From Azorinus chamasolen (Eukaryota; Mollusca; Bivalvia; Cardiida; Solecurtidae), in assembly GCA_963576725.1 (NCBI GenBank), contig OY755247.1, forward strand, positions 12,776,534 to 12,840,533: a stretch of DNA of 64,000 nucleotides, given 5' to 3'. Of the stretch, positions 22,620-33,622 are shown piece by piece (position 1 is the stretch's first letter; each line of letters begins with the position of its first letter). The notes under the pieces are model-generated. The model was not told the origin of the DNA. It did no database searches and was given only the letters and a program-made list of their open reading frames with translations. A program made the position numbers and the translations under genes.

Positions 22620-23253
22620 CATGAATACACATGATCATAAGATTTACCTGTTTGAGTTTTGGAATAGTCCATTTGAAATTCAGCCTTGAAAGGGTTAACC
22701 CATTCCAGCATATAGACGCCTCTGCAAAAGTCACTTTCTGAAACCATTGTGATAAATGGAGAATTTGCTCCTCTAGAGCAAATTCTCTATTGATCATAAT
22801 GGTTTCAAAACTGCAGAATTCTAAAATGTTCCTTTTCTCTAGTAAATGCTCCTTTTCGGTAGATTTAATCACAGAGCTACCTCTAAAAATAGCCTATGAG
22901 GGATTTGGTTAAATATAGAATCCATACAGGAGCCCTCTAAACTTGGTCTACATTGTTTGCAACTGCCAATGCACTCACTTCCTATCTCCAAAAGGTTAAC
23001 CTTTTCCCCGTTTAATATTCATCTACGAAATAATGACATGAACTTTTATAATGTAAACTTTTCAAGGAATACTGTTACTCTGAAAAAGCTGTAGAATCAG
23101 ATCTATATCATGTCAAAAGCAAACGAAGCAGACCCTGATCAGACGGCTCCTAAAAGGAGCCGTCTGATCTGGGTCTGCTCTGTTTGCAAATGTGTGAATT
23201 GACTCTACTGTTTGCAAATGCATGAAAGGCGTTTATAATAGTGAAAAGGTTAA
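22620..23253. mobile_element. Chain of four abutting TTAA MITEs
   Basis: Four elements share their TTAA junctions: an H-type right half (22620-22698), a complete family B element (22695-22912, hairpin GAATTTGCTCCTCTAGAGCAAATTC), a G-type half (22909-22999) and a complete family A element (22996-23253, core GACGGCTCCTAAAAGGAGCCGTC). The last ends 73 bp from the acceptor-distal side of mlh1 exon 15. Confidence 0.75.
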
Positions 23254-23326
23254 AGAAATACAGATGCCATCGGGTGAACAATATAATAGGATTACACTGT
23301 ATAATAGGATTGTGGTTCATACTTAC

Positions 23327-23390
23327 AGACAGGCGAAGAAGACCAAAGTTTCCGAAGTCAAACAGAAACAGCTGATAGAACAGCTCTGCA
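23327..23390 (-). CDS. mlh1: mlh1 exon equivalent to human exon 15 (partial gene)
   Basis: This 64-bp exon begins with the last base of a serine codon and continues AELFYQLFLFDFGNFGLLRL-S. Human MLH1 has [21 protein letters not shown] at this place. Length and phase match human exon 15. The acceptor is CTTTTTACAG| and the donor TCT|GTAAGTA. It is too short to appear as an open frame of its own and was found from splice sites and similarity. It continues the C-terminal dimerisation domain. Confidence 0.96.
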
Positions 23391-23542
23391 CTGTAAAAAG
23401 ATGAAACAAATAAAACTTCATGTCAGTCAGAACTTCACTTGGCCGTGAACCGAGATTGAATCGGCTTTCTTTCATCTTTCTGGAGGCAAAAAAGAGCAAC
23501 TTAAGAAAAAAGAATATATCCAATCTTGGGGAATGACATACA

Positions 23543-23605
23543 TGCATAACCCATTACCTCATAGGCTATTTTTAGACCCATTATCTCATAGGCTAAAAAA
23601 TGTGA
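23543..23605. repeat. Two family B MITE ends in tandem
   Basis: AACCCATTACCTCATAGGC followed directly by CCCATTATCTCATAGGC, i.e. two left ends with no body between them. Confidence 0.5.
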
Positions 23606-23803
23606 AAAATCAGAAAAATGTGACAGTAATTATTTGGTGATGAGGACGAAGACGCAAGACGAATAGTGATCCCTGTATATTGCCTCTGCAAAAAGCAGGT
23701 GACACAATAATTTACTGTAAGCTAATATTTTGATTGTAATTGTAGTATATACAGAATTATCAGGAAAACAACTCACTATCATTATGATTCAGATCAAATA
23801 TCA

Positions 23804-24575
23804 AACTAGAACTATCACTAAAGGTGATGAATACCCCCACACGACAGCCTTGATTGCAAATCCAAGTTTTGAACATGTAACAGGACCAAATAACAAAAAT
23901 ACCCAAAGTTCAAATAGAGAAAATTCTGTAATTTATGCCAAGTATCAAGTGAATCAGGTTGAAATTGAAGGAGGAGTTCAAAGTACAAGATTTTGCCTGC
24001 CAATTTCAAGGCCCAAGGTCAAGGTCACAGAGACCTGAAATTTGTGTCTTGCACATGTACTACTCCTGAGTAACATTTATGCCAAGTATCAAGTAAATCA
24101 GGTTGAAAGTGAAGGAGGAGTTCGCCGTACAAGATTTTGCCTGCCAATTTTAAGACCAATTTCAAGGCCAAAGGTCAAGCTCACAGAGAATTTAAATTTG
24201 TGTCTTGCACATCTACTACTCCTGAGTAACATTTATGCCAAGTATCAAGTGAATCAGGTTGAAAGTGAAGGAGGAGTTCAAAGTACAAGCTTTTGCCTGC
24301 CAATTTCAAGACCAATTTCAAGGCCAAAGGTCAAGGTCAAGGTCACAGACACCTGAAATTTGGGTCTTGCACATCTACTACTCCTGATTAACAATTATGC
24401 CAAGTGTCAAGCGAATCGGGTTGAAAGTGAAGGAGGAGTTCGCCGTACAAGATTTTGCAGACAGACCGACCGACCGACCGACCAACCGACCGACCGACCG
24501 ACCGCCCGACCGACCGACCGACCGACAGGCTGATTCCAGTATACCCCCCTCAAACTCTGTTTGTGGGGGTATAAT
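23804..24575 (+). mobile_element. Hairpin-ended element, family F3, complete
   Basis: 5' end AACTAGAACTATCACTAAAG then GAATACCCCCACAC. Internal ~155-bp modules follow (TATCAAGTGAATCAGGTTGA, GATTTTGCCTGCCAATTTC, AAGGTCAAGGTCACAGAGAC), then an imperfect (GACC)n tract (24463-24530). It ends with the hairpin ATACCCCCCTCAAACTCTG / TTTGTGGGGGTAT. The ACCCCCAC word at the 5' end is complementary to the 3' arm. The open frames inside repeat the module and are not genes. Confidence 0.82.
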
Positions 24576-24589
24576 TATCTAAGTTAACA

Positions 24590-25140
24590 CAAGCAATGAA
24601 ATCTTTTGACGAAATTGTTTGCCACTAAACAATTACCAAAATTCAATCAAAGTGTCGGCAAACAGGAAGTAGATAAACTACATACCTGAAAAGGGAAGAC
24701 ACAGTAAAACTCACTATTATTATACTTCAGACCAAATATCAAAATAGTTGCAGATAAACAGATGTCTCTTCCCCCCCATCCCCCTTTTGCAGACAAATTT
24801 TTCCAAAGTCCCATAACTGCAGAAAATCATTTCCATGTAAAATTTTCAAAGTCCCGTGACTCTGCAGAAAATCATCAAACTGGAACAGGAATAAAATATG
24901 TACAACTAGGCATGATGCTGATCAATCGTATGAAGTTTCATGAAAATTCAACCAAAAGTTTCACTGCGCGGACATATTAAAATTGGATGGACAGAGACAG
25001 ATGGACGCCACGCACAAAAACTCGTCTCCCTAGTAAGCCATTAGGAAACCTTTGATGAAATTTTTTTAAGAGGAACATACCCAAAGAGAAGGGTAAAACT
25101 TAATGCCCCCGTCGCCTAAAGGCAGGGGCATAATAAATTA
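24590..25140 (+). repeat. Fragments of dispersed modules and an F4-like element
   Basis: 24640-24745 repeats the 19510 module. 24752-25030 looks like a short F4 relative, starting ACAGATGTCTCTTCCCCCCC and ending after GGACAGAGACAGATGGACG with AACTCGTCTCCC. 25085-25137 ends in the hairpin GCCCCCGTCGCCTAAAGGCAGGGGC. Confidence 0.5.
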
Positions 25141-25171
25141 GTCTGCATAGAGTTAATGGACCTTTCTACAT

Positions 25172-25341
25172 TAAACCCACTGCGTCATATCAACGCCTTT
25201 TGATGCTTCTGTAAGTCATTTTCTGAAACCATTGTGATAAACAGAGCATTTGCACCATAGCAGCAACTGCTCTATTTATCAAGCTCCATAGCAGCAAATG
25301 CTCTATTTATCACAATGGTTTTCTACACTACACAATTCTAA
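25172..25341. mobile_element. Family B MITE interrupted by an F2 element
   Basis: ATTAAACCCACTGCGTCATATC start and a central inverted pair AGCATTTGCACCATAGCAGC / ATGCTCTATTTATC. It stops at ACAATTCTAAA, where the F2 element begins. The expected continuation (ATGTTCCTTTTCTCTAG) is missing. Confidence 0.6.
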
Positions 25342-26034
25342 AACAAGAGGGCCAGAATGGCCCTGAAGCGCTCACCAGACAATCAGGAGAAGATTTTCAA
25401 AGTTTTCACTATATGCTTCTATTGAAAACTGGCTACCCTTGAGGCAGGGCCAATTTTGACCCCAGGGGCATATTTTATGTAACTTTTGTAGAGGACCTGC
25501 ACATGATGCTCTGAGCCAAATATGAAAGCTGAGAACCTTTCAGTTTCAGAGAAGAAGATATTCAAAGATTTCAGAATTTGTTTGTATTGAAAACGGCCCA
25601 CCCCTGGGGTGGGGCCAATTTCGACCCCGGGGCCCTAATTTATATAATTATGACAAGAGGCACAATTTATATAATTTTTGTAGAGGACCTGAGCATGATG
25701 CTATGTGCCAAATATGAAAGCTGAGAACCTTCCAGTTTCAGACGAGAAGATTTTCAAAGTTTTCATTTTATGTTTTATTGAAAACTGGCTACCCCTGGGG
25801 TGGGCCAATTTTGACCCCAGGGCCATAATTTATATAACTTTTGTAGAAGACCTGAACATGATGCTATGTGCAAAATATGAAAGCTGAGAACCTTCCAGTT
25901 TCAGAGAAGATTCTCTAAGATTTCACTATTTGTTTCTATTGAAAACTGCCCACCCCTGGGGTGGGGCCAATTTTGACCCCGAGACCATAATTTATATAGC
26001 TTTTGTAGAGGACCTGAACATGATGCTATGTGCG
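25342..26034 (+). mobile_element. Hairpin-ended element, family F2, 3'-truncated
   Basis: 5' end AACAAGAGGGCCAGAATGGCC then CTGAAGCGCTCACCAGAC. Four ~165-bp modules follow, each with GAGGACCTGAACATGATGC and GGCCAATTTTGACCCC. It is cut before the 3' hairpin, in ATGCTATGTGC. Confidence 0.75.
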
Positions 26035-26065
26035 GGTGTGGTAGCCAGAGCTAAATGAGACACGT

Positions 26066-26272
26066 TTAACCCTAAATCTGCTGGTCGCGAGCGTCATGTC
26101 ATGTATGCAAACAAACTGGATCCAGATGAGACGCCGAGTAACTCGGAGCCTGATCTGGATCCAAGATGTTTGTTGATGGTAACTTAGAAATCATTTCTAC
26201 AAGAAATATAAGCGAATTTGTAAAGTTTTAATAAAGAAGATTGTGCAAACTTTCGTAACAGGCAAAGGGTTA
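26066..26272. mobile_element. TTAA MITE, family C relative
   Basis: TTAACCCTAAATCTGCTGG...GGCAAAGGGTTA, with a core GGATCCAGATGAGACGCCGA / CTGATCTGGATCC. Confidence 0.65.
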
Positions 26273-26599
26273 CAGGATGTTGCAAATTTAAACTCGAGGT
26301 CACTCCAAGTATGAATGTGATAGCTTTTAATAATCATTCACCAGGATTAAGGGAAAATTGGACAAGATTTCAAAATCTGTGAGCAGATTTTTGTTTGTGT
26401 GCCAGCATCAGAACGGTTAGGAAAGTGAAATAAGATCATTAATGGATTTGTAATTGTTGTTGATTAATAACAAAATTTTGTTCCAAGATTAGTGCAGGTA
26501 AGGTTTGATGTAGCCCGATCATTACTGTTATTTGTTTTTACAGTTTTCCATTCGTTCCCTTATTCATTAACTGGTCAGGATTTTATACCTAGCCATACC

Positions 26600-26799
26600 G
26601 TTAATCCCGACTATTGATAATTACACTGTGTAAACAATGGCGCATAATGTGGGGCCTGATCTGATATCCAAGCTGTTTGTCAATGAGACTGAACTTCTGA
26701 AAAAACTTAGAAAGAAAGTGTGTAGTTAGGATAACTTATGAATATACTGCATACAAAAATTTAGCAGATGACAAAATTACCCAGCATGCAAAGAGTTAA
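26600..26799. mobile_element. TTAA MITE, family C, worn left end
   Basis: Core remnants (GTAAACAATGGCGCATAATG / CTGATCTGATATCC) and a good right end CCAGCATGCAAAGAGTTAA. A short foldback fragment (CTTAATGCAGGGCATAGG) follows at ~26843. Confidence 0.55.
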
Positions 26800-27648
26800 G
26801 CTGAAATTCACAACAGATACGCTCTATATTGATCGCTGGCAGCTTAATGCAGGGCATAGGTATGAAAAAAGCTTTAAGAGTTTTCTGTATTTTGAGAATT
26901 ATCCAGTTTTCTCAATCTAAAACTAGAGGTTTGTTTTTGTCACAAAAACAGATGTCTCCCCCTCCCATCCTCTTTCCAATTCACAAGTGTAATGTTTGTA
27001 ACTCCAAACTTATCATGGTCTAATTTTTAGTCATCAGGGGCAATAACTCCAACATCATCAGGGGGGGGGACAATTAAAAAAAAACCGGGTTTCTCTTATT
27101 TAAAGTCATAAGGGGCAGTAACTCTAAAGTTATCAGGGGGAGACAATTAAAAATCCCAGATGCACAACAATTCATGCTGGTGAACATTCCTGTGAAGATT
27201 GGTGACTCTAGCCCTACTGCTTTCAGAGATACGTGCAGCACAACGTTTCTCTAATTTTAAGTTATCATATCAGGGGCAATAACTCAAGAATTATCAGGGG
27301 GAGACAATTCAAAAAACCCAGGTGCACAACAGCTCATGCTGATCAACATTCCTGTGAAGTTTGGTGGCTCTAACCCTAGTGGTTTTAAAGACATGCATGA
27401 CACAAAGTTTCTCTAATTTTAAGTAATCATATCAGGGGCAATAACTCAAGAATTATCAGGGGGAGACAATTCAAAAATCCCAGGTGCACAACAACTCATG
27501 CTGGTCAACATTCCTGTGAAGTTTGGTGACTCTAGCCCTAGTGGATTCAGAGATATGCACCACACTAAGTAAAGTTTATCTAATTTTAAGTCATCAGGGG
27601 CAGTAACTCCAAAGTTACAGGGGGAGACAATTCAAAAAACCCATGAGC

Positions 27649-30291
27649 TCAAACTCATTGCTGCATGGCATTTCAAAAAGCATGCTGCGGAAACTTCAAA
27701 GGGTGCTAAACACAGCAACTCGTATCATAACCAAGACTTCTCGATATAATCACATCACTCCGGTTTTGAAGAAACTTCACTGGCTTCCGGTTCAACATCG
27801 GATCGAATTCAAAATGTTGACACTTACGTACAAAGCCATGCACAATGAATCCCCCAAGTACATTGTCGACATGCTTGACGTGTACAGGCCTCGCAGAGAG
27901 TTAAGGTCAGCAAGTAGTTCAGTGTCGTTGGTTGTACCAAGAAGTCGTATGGTAAAATACGGGGACAGGAGTTTCATGCATGCAGCTCCAAAACTTTGGA
28001 ATGCTCTGCCGTCAGGCATCAGATACGCCAGCTCACTTGCATCCTTTAAACAAGAGGGCCAAGATGGCCCTTAATCGCTCACCTGATTACCATAGATTTA
28101 AGATTTTTGCTGGGTAGCCCATGGGTATGGTCAATATTGACCTTAGGGACAATATATGAACAATGTTGATAGTGGATCATGAGCAGTTGTTCTGCAGAAC
28201 AAGATTTTCGAAGATTTAGTATATTGATTTTATCAAGACAATGATTCTGACCAATGAAGATTAGGCTAAAAATGTGCCCTCTAAAGTAATTTTTCTAAGA
28301 TTTGACCTAGTGACCTACTTTTTATTCCCACCCAACCCATGATCACACTCAACCTTGATATCACCAAGACAAACACTCTGAGCAAGTTTGAGGAAGACTG
28401 GGCTAAAAATGTGGCCACTGGAGTGTAAACTAGATTTCTCTATGATACGACCCAGTGACCTACTTTTTGACCTCACATAACCCACTTTCTAACTTGTCCA
28501 AGATTTTATTAAGACAATCATTCTGACCAATTTTCATGAAGATTTGGCTATACATGTGACCTCTAGAGTGTTCGCAAGGTTTTCCTATTATTTGACCTAG
28601 TGACCTAGTTTTTAACCCCACATAACCCACTTTCAAACTCGTTTGAGATTTTATCAAGACAATCATTATGACTAAGTTTCATGAAGATTGGACAAAAAAA
28701 GGTGACCTCTAGAGTGTTCACAAGGTTTTCCTACTGTTTGACCTAGTGACCTAGTTTTTTACCCCACTTGACCCACTTTCGAACTCCTTCAAGATTTTAT
28801 CAAGACATTCATTCTGACCAAGTTTCATGAAGACTGGACTAAAATTGTGACCACTAGAGTGTTCATAAGGTTTTTTTACTGTTTGACCTAGTGACCTAGT
28901 TTTTAATTCCACTTGACCCACTTTCGAACTCATCCAAGATTTTATCAAGACATTCATTCTGACCAAGTTTCATGAAGATTGGACTAAAATTGTGACCACT
29001 AGAGTGTTCACAAGGTTTTTCTACTGTTTGACCTAGTGACCTAGTTTTTTACCCGACATAACCCATTTTTCAAACTCCTCCGAGATTTTATCAAGACAAT
29101 CATTCTGACCAAGTTTCATGAAAATTGGGCTAAAAATGTGACCTGTAGAGGGTTCACAAGGTTTTCCTACTATTTGACCTAGTGACCTAGTTTTTAACCC
29201 AACTGGACCCACTTTCGAACTCGTCCGAGATTTTATCAAGACATTCATTCTGACCAAGTTTCATGAAGATTGGACTACAATTGTGACCACTAGAGTGTTC
29301 ACAAGCAAATTGTTGACGACGGACGACGGACATTCAAGTATCCCAAAAGCTCACCCTGAGCTTTGCTCAGGTGAGCTAAAAATGTCTGAAAACGCATTTC
29401 TTCAACATATTTTACTAGGACATTGCAAGGACAGGAAAATGTAGGTAATAACTATTAATCATGACGACTGCTGCCTTAGCCACGGAGTGTCGATCCTGCC
29501 ATTCTCTTGTGACTGTCGGGACATTTTCAAATCTCTCTCCTTTCGGACATTTCCTGCTTGCAAAATATTGGTTGAGGAGTGTCCTGTCAGTTGTTTTAGT
29601 TGCGCACTGTTTGTGGGCGCTTGATGTGTGGCTCGTGTTGTGCGGGTGGTGGATCTTGATGGTAGGGATAGTCCCTGATCTCTTTGAAACTGCCCGGTTT
29701 GCGGCTCGAGCGGCATTGTGTGCCTCACTTCAGTGTCGGCTGGACTGATTTTATGATACTCCTTCGCCAGTTTTGCATGCTGGGTGTATAATTATATTGG
29801 TGGGTTGTTTGTAATGTTTGTATTGCATTGTGCAGTTTATATGCATTAGCTACAAAATTGTCCTATTCTGTAAACCCATTGTCCTACATAAGTAAGACAA
29901 TATCTTATGTATAGTTTTGTATGCCAATCCAGGTGGTTCTGGCGTACCGACACTGACCATATATATAATGTTTCATTACAGTTTCAGTGATAATTTTTTG
30001 AGTGGACTGACACAATTTATAGTCACAGCATTCGTCTATTTCCTATGATTTATGGACATAAAACGTACAGAAAAGGATGATTTTGATTTGATTTTTGTTC
30101 TATGATTCTTAAATTAATTCCATTTTTAATATTTTTATCGATATCTCTATCTTAAATTTCATTTGTTTTAAATATTCTGTAAGCATTATATATACTCAGT
30201 TTTGTACATGCAAATTATTTATGTGAAGCGCTTTTGAACGCACATATCCTGTGTGAAAAGAGCGCTATATAAATGTGGTATAATAATAATA
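27649..30291 (+). mobile_element. CR1/L2-like LINE, 5'-truncated, interrupted
   Basis: A 5'-truncated non-LTR retrotransposon keeping only the end of the reverse transcriptase ORF and its 3' tail. The frame from 27643 contains KLHWLPVQHRIEFKMLT, MLDVYRPRRELRS and APKLWNALPSGIR, a block that follows the RT domain in many CR1/L2/Jockey-group ORF2 proteins. An F2 element (28049-29381) splits the ORF after SLASFK. The frame resumes at ~29384 with CLKTHFFNIFY and stops at 29416-29418. The 3' end has the usual paired motif (GTGAAGCGCTTTTG, AAAAGAGCGCTATATAAA) and a (TAA)n tail near 30280. ATGAGC on both sides (27643, 30292) may be a short target duplication. It is inactive. Confidence 0.88.
28049..29381 (+). 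mobile_element. Hairpin-ended element, family F2, complete, inside the LINE
   Basis: AACAAGAGGGCCAAGATGGCC then TTAATCGCTCACCTGA at the 5' end. About seven ~145-bp modules follow (TTTGACCTAGTGACCTAG, GATTTTATCAAGACA, AAGTTTCATGAAGATTGG), then GACGACGGACGACGGAC. The 3' hairpin is GCTCACCCTGAGC / GCTCAGGTGAGC, then TAAAAA. It interrupts the LINE ORF without visible loss of LINE sequence. Confidence 0.88.
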
Positions 30292-30749
30292 ATGAGCATA
30301 ACAACTCATGCTAGTGAACAATCATGTGAAGTTTGATGACTCTAGCCCTATTGATTTCAGAGATATGCGCGACACAAACTTTGTATAAATTTAAGTGTTA
30401 ATATCAGGGGCAATAACTCAAGAATTATCAGAGAGAGACAATTAAAAAAACAGGTGCACAACAACTCATGCTGGTGAACATTCCTGTGAAGTTTGGTGAC
30501 TCTAGTACTAGCGGTTTCTGAGATACGCGCGACACAAAGTTTTTCTAATTTTAAGTCATCAGGGGCAATAACTCCAAAGTAATCAGGGAGAGACAATTCA
30601 AAAACCCAAGGTGCACAACAACTTATGCTGGTGAACATTCCTGTGAAGTTTGGTGACTCTAGCCCAACTGGTTTCAGAGATACGCGCGACACAAGTTTGT
30701 GACGGACAGACAGACAGACGGACAGACAGACAACTCTGGCAAAAACAAT

Positions 30750-31318
30750 ATAATGAGTGTGTGGTGGCTAAAGGTGATTACATCAGCACTCATGCTGGCT
30801 GGTCTCAGGTTGATATCAAGGAGTTTCTGACAAGAAGATTTTTAAAGTTGTTCGTATGCATAACTAGTGATCCCATGGGCTGTTTAAGCAGTCAGCTACA
30901 AAAAACTGGCAATCCCTATGGTGGGACCAATTTTGACCCTAGGGGCTTAATAGTTTATATAACTTTTGTAGAAGTCCTGAAGTTGAAGCTATGTGCCAAA
31001 TATGAAAGCTGAGAACCTTGTAGTTTTAGAGGAGAAGATGTTCAAAGTTTTCACTATATGTTTCTATTGAAAACTGAAAACCCCTGGGGCGGGGCCAATT
31101 TTGACCCCAGAGATATAATTTATATAACTTTTGTAGAGGACCTACAGATGATGCTATGTACCAAAGATGAAAGCTGAGAACCCTGTAGATTCAGAGGAGA
31201 AGATTTTTAAAGGCTGAAATTGTTGACGCCCGATGAACGCCGCATAACGCACGCCGACGGACATCAGGCGATCACAAAAGCTCACCCTGAGCACAAAAGT
31301 GCTCTGGTGAGCTAAAAA
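30750..31318 (+). mobile_element. Hairpin-ended element, family F2, 5'-truncated
   Basis: Two modules (GGGACCAATTTTGACCC, GCCAAATATGAAAGCTGAG) then GCTCACCCTGAGCACAAAAG / GTGCTCTGGTGAGCTAAAAA. It ends 27 bp from the splice donor of the mlh1 exon at 31346-31454. Confidence 0.75.
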
Positions 31319-31345
31319 CCACCACTCTCAGACTGTCTGCCTCAC

Positions 31346-31454
31346 CTGAGCTTAGTCGTATTCACCAGTAGCAGTTTTGTCTGGTGCTGCATCAGTGCAA
31401 ACTCCTTGGAGACGCAGCCAACAAACACATGGTTCTGGAACATCTCTCGCAAAC
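31346..31454 (-). CDS. mlh1: mlh1 exon equivalent to human exon 14 (partial gene)
   Basis: This 109-bp exon starts with two bases of a split codon, then [20 protein letters not shown] and [15 protein letters not shown], and ends with AG of a serine codon finished by the next exon. Human MLH1 has [20 protein letters not shown] here. Length and both phases match human exon 14. The acceptor is TTGGTTTTCAG| and the donor CAG|GTGAGG. It opens the C-terminal dimerisation domain. The preceding exon (human 13, with LTSVLSLQEEI) was not found up to 64000. Confidence 0.97.
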
Positions 31455-31477
31455 CTGAAAACCAACAATCTACACCA

Positions 31478-31612
31478 TGCTTTACCGTTTACTCCATAAA
31501 TATGCCTTTTTATGCCTTTGCAAACAAAGTATACCCAGATCATACGGCTCCTACGGTGTGATCAGGGTCTGCTGTTTGCATGAAATAATGTATCTACAAT
31601 AGAATACATTTT
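31478..31612. mobile_element. TTAA MITE, family A, worn
   Basis: GTTTACTCCATAAATATGCC, then the core CAAACAAAGTATACCCAGATC / GATCAGGGTCTGCTGTTTG. It lies 24 bp from the acceptor of the mlh1 exon at 31346-31454. Confidence 0.6.
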
Positions 31613-31651
31613 ATTTCAGCATTAAACATTACACACAAGAAATCACAACTT

Positions 31652-33622
31652 CAAACCGGGTTTTCCTTCACTATAAACTAGTGATTTCTAAGTCAAAGGG
31701 GCATAACTCCCAAGAAAAATTGTAGAAGGAAAAATCCCCAACAGTGTGCACATCTACATAATTTTTATACAAGGTTTTATGCAATTCTGTTAAACAGGCG
31801 AGGAGTTGCGCTTACGAGGTTAGGGTCAAAAGATCTAATGATTTCTAAGTTCAAAGGGGCATAACTCCAAGAACAAGAGTGCCAGAATAGCCCTGACATC
31901 GCTCACCAGGCAATCAGAGGAGAAGATGTTCAAAGTTTTCACTATATGTTTCCTGAGAGAAAACTAGCCAACCCTGGGGCTGGCCAATTTTGATCAAAGG
32001 GGCATAATTTATACAACTTTTGTAGAGGACCTGAACATGATGCTATGTGCCAAATATGAAAGCTGAGAACCTTCGAAAATATTTTCAAATTTGACACTGT
32101 ATGTTTTTATTGCGAACTGGCTACCCCTGGGGCGGGGCCAATTTTGACCCCGGGGGCATAATTTATATAACTCTTGTAGAGGACCTGAACATGATGTTAT
32201 GTGTCAATTATGAAAGCTGAGAACCTTCCAGTTTTTGAGGAGAAGATTTTCAAAGTTGTCACTATATGTTTCTATTGAGACATGGCTACCCCTGGGGCGG
32301 GGCCAATTTTGACCCCTGGGGCATAATTTATATAACTTTTGTAGAGGACCTGAATATGATCCTATGTGCCAACTATAAAAGCTAAGAACCCTGTAGATTT
32401 AGAGGAGAAGATTTTCAAAGTTTTCACTATATGTTTCTATTGAAAACTGGCCACCCCTGGGGCGGGGTCAATTTTGACCCCAGGGGCATAATGTATATAA
32501 CTTTTGTAGAGGACCTGAACATGATGCTATGTGCCAAATATGAAAGCTGAGAACCTTTCAGTTTCAGAGAAGAATATATTCAAAGTTTTACCATATATTT
32601 CTATTGAAAACTGGCTACCCCTGGGGCGGGGCCAATTTTGACCCCAGGGGCATAATTTATATAACTTTTGTAGAGGACCTGAACATGATGCTATGTGCCA
32701 AATATGAAAGCTGAGAACTTTCCAGTTTCAGAGGAGAAGATTTTCAAAGTTTCACTATATGTTTCTATTGAAAACTGACCACCCCTGGGGAGGGTCCAAT
32801 TTTGACCCCAGGGGCATAATTTATATAACTTTTGTAGAGGACCTGAATATGATGCTATGTGCCAAATATGAAAGCTGAGAACCCTGTAGATTCAGAAGAA
32901 AAGATTTTCAAAGTTGTCACCATATGTTTCTATTGAAAATTGGCTACCCCTGGGGCGGGGCCAATTTTGACCCCAGGGGCATAATTTATATAACTTTTGT
33001 AGAGGACCTGAACATGATGCTATGTGCCAAATATGAAAGCTGAGAACGCTATAGATTCAGGAGAAGATTTCCAAAGTTGTCACTATATGTTTCTATTCAA
33101 AACTGGCTACCCCTGGGGCGGGGCCAAATGTGCCAAATATGAAAGCTGAGAACCCTGTAGATTCAGAGGAGAAGATTTTCAAAGTTTTACTATATATTTC
33201 AATAGAAAACAAGGCACGCCTGGGGTGGGGCCAATTTTGACCCCAGGGGCAAAATTTATATAACTTTTGTAGAGGACCTAAAGATGATGCTTTGTACCAA
33301 AGATGAAAGCTGAGAACCCTGTAGATTCAGAGGAGAAGATTTTTAAAGGTTCAAATTGTTGACGCCCGACGACGGACATCAAGTGATCACAAAAGCTCAC
33401 CCTGAGCACAAAAGTGCTCTGGTGAGCTAAAAATTGCAGAACGAAACAATTCCTGACAATATGCACATCTGCATATTGTGTTCTTGTTACATACAAGGTT
33501 TAATGAAAATCTGCTGAACAATTTCAGAGGAGTTGCGCTTACAAGATTGGCAGCCGCCCGTCCACCCACCGCACATCACCATTTCAAATTCAATGACCGG
33601 ATTTTCCTTGGAAAACCCGGTT
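31652..33622 (+). mobile_element. Hairpin-ended element, family F8, split by F2
   Basis: 5' end CAAACCGGGTTTTCC and 3' hairpin GACCGGATTTTCCTTGGAAAACCCGGTT: the 5' word is complementary to the 3' arm. Modules with AAAGGGGCATAACTCC and GTGCACATCTACAT flank the F2 insertion. No GACGGAC tract is seen. Confidence 0.72.
31872..33433 (+). mobile_element. Hairpin-ended element, family F2, complete
   Basis: AACAAGAGTGCCAGAATAGCC start, CGCTCACCAGGC, about nine ~165-bp modules (GGCCAATTTTGACCCC, GAGGACCTGAACATGATGC), a GACGCCCGACGACGGAC tract, and GCTCACCCTGAGC / GCTCTGGTGAGCTAAAAA. It is inserted after ATAACTCCAAG of the F8 element, which resumes with TTGCAGAACG. Confidence 0.87.

Larger units (their letters stand above)
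26920..30745 (+). mobile_element. Hairpin-ended element, family F4, split by a LINE
   Basis: 5' end AAACTAGAGGTTTG...ACAGATGTCTCCCCCTCCC. ~145-bp modules (CAGGGGCAATAACTC, TCAGGGGGAGACAATTC, CCTGTGAAGTTTGGTGACTC) occur on both sides of the LINE at 27649-30291. The tail is GACGGACAGACAGACAGACGG...CAAAAACAATAT, and the final GTCTCCCC hairpin seen at 37015-37047 is missing. Confidence 0.75.
23391..31345 (-). other. mlh1 intron 14 (7955 bp), made of nested transposons
   Basis: It lies between the exons at 23327-23390 and 31346-31454. Apart from short spacers it is filled by hairpin-ended elements, TTAA MITEs and a LINE, each listed separately. 26273-26600 holds no recognisable gene. Confidence 0.85.

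Noticed and set aside
29461..29748. 95-codon + strand ORF after the LINE frame
   Set aside because: It lies in the 3' untranslated part of the LINE, between its stop codon and the 3' tail, and shows no protein family features.
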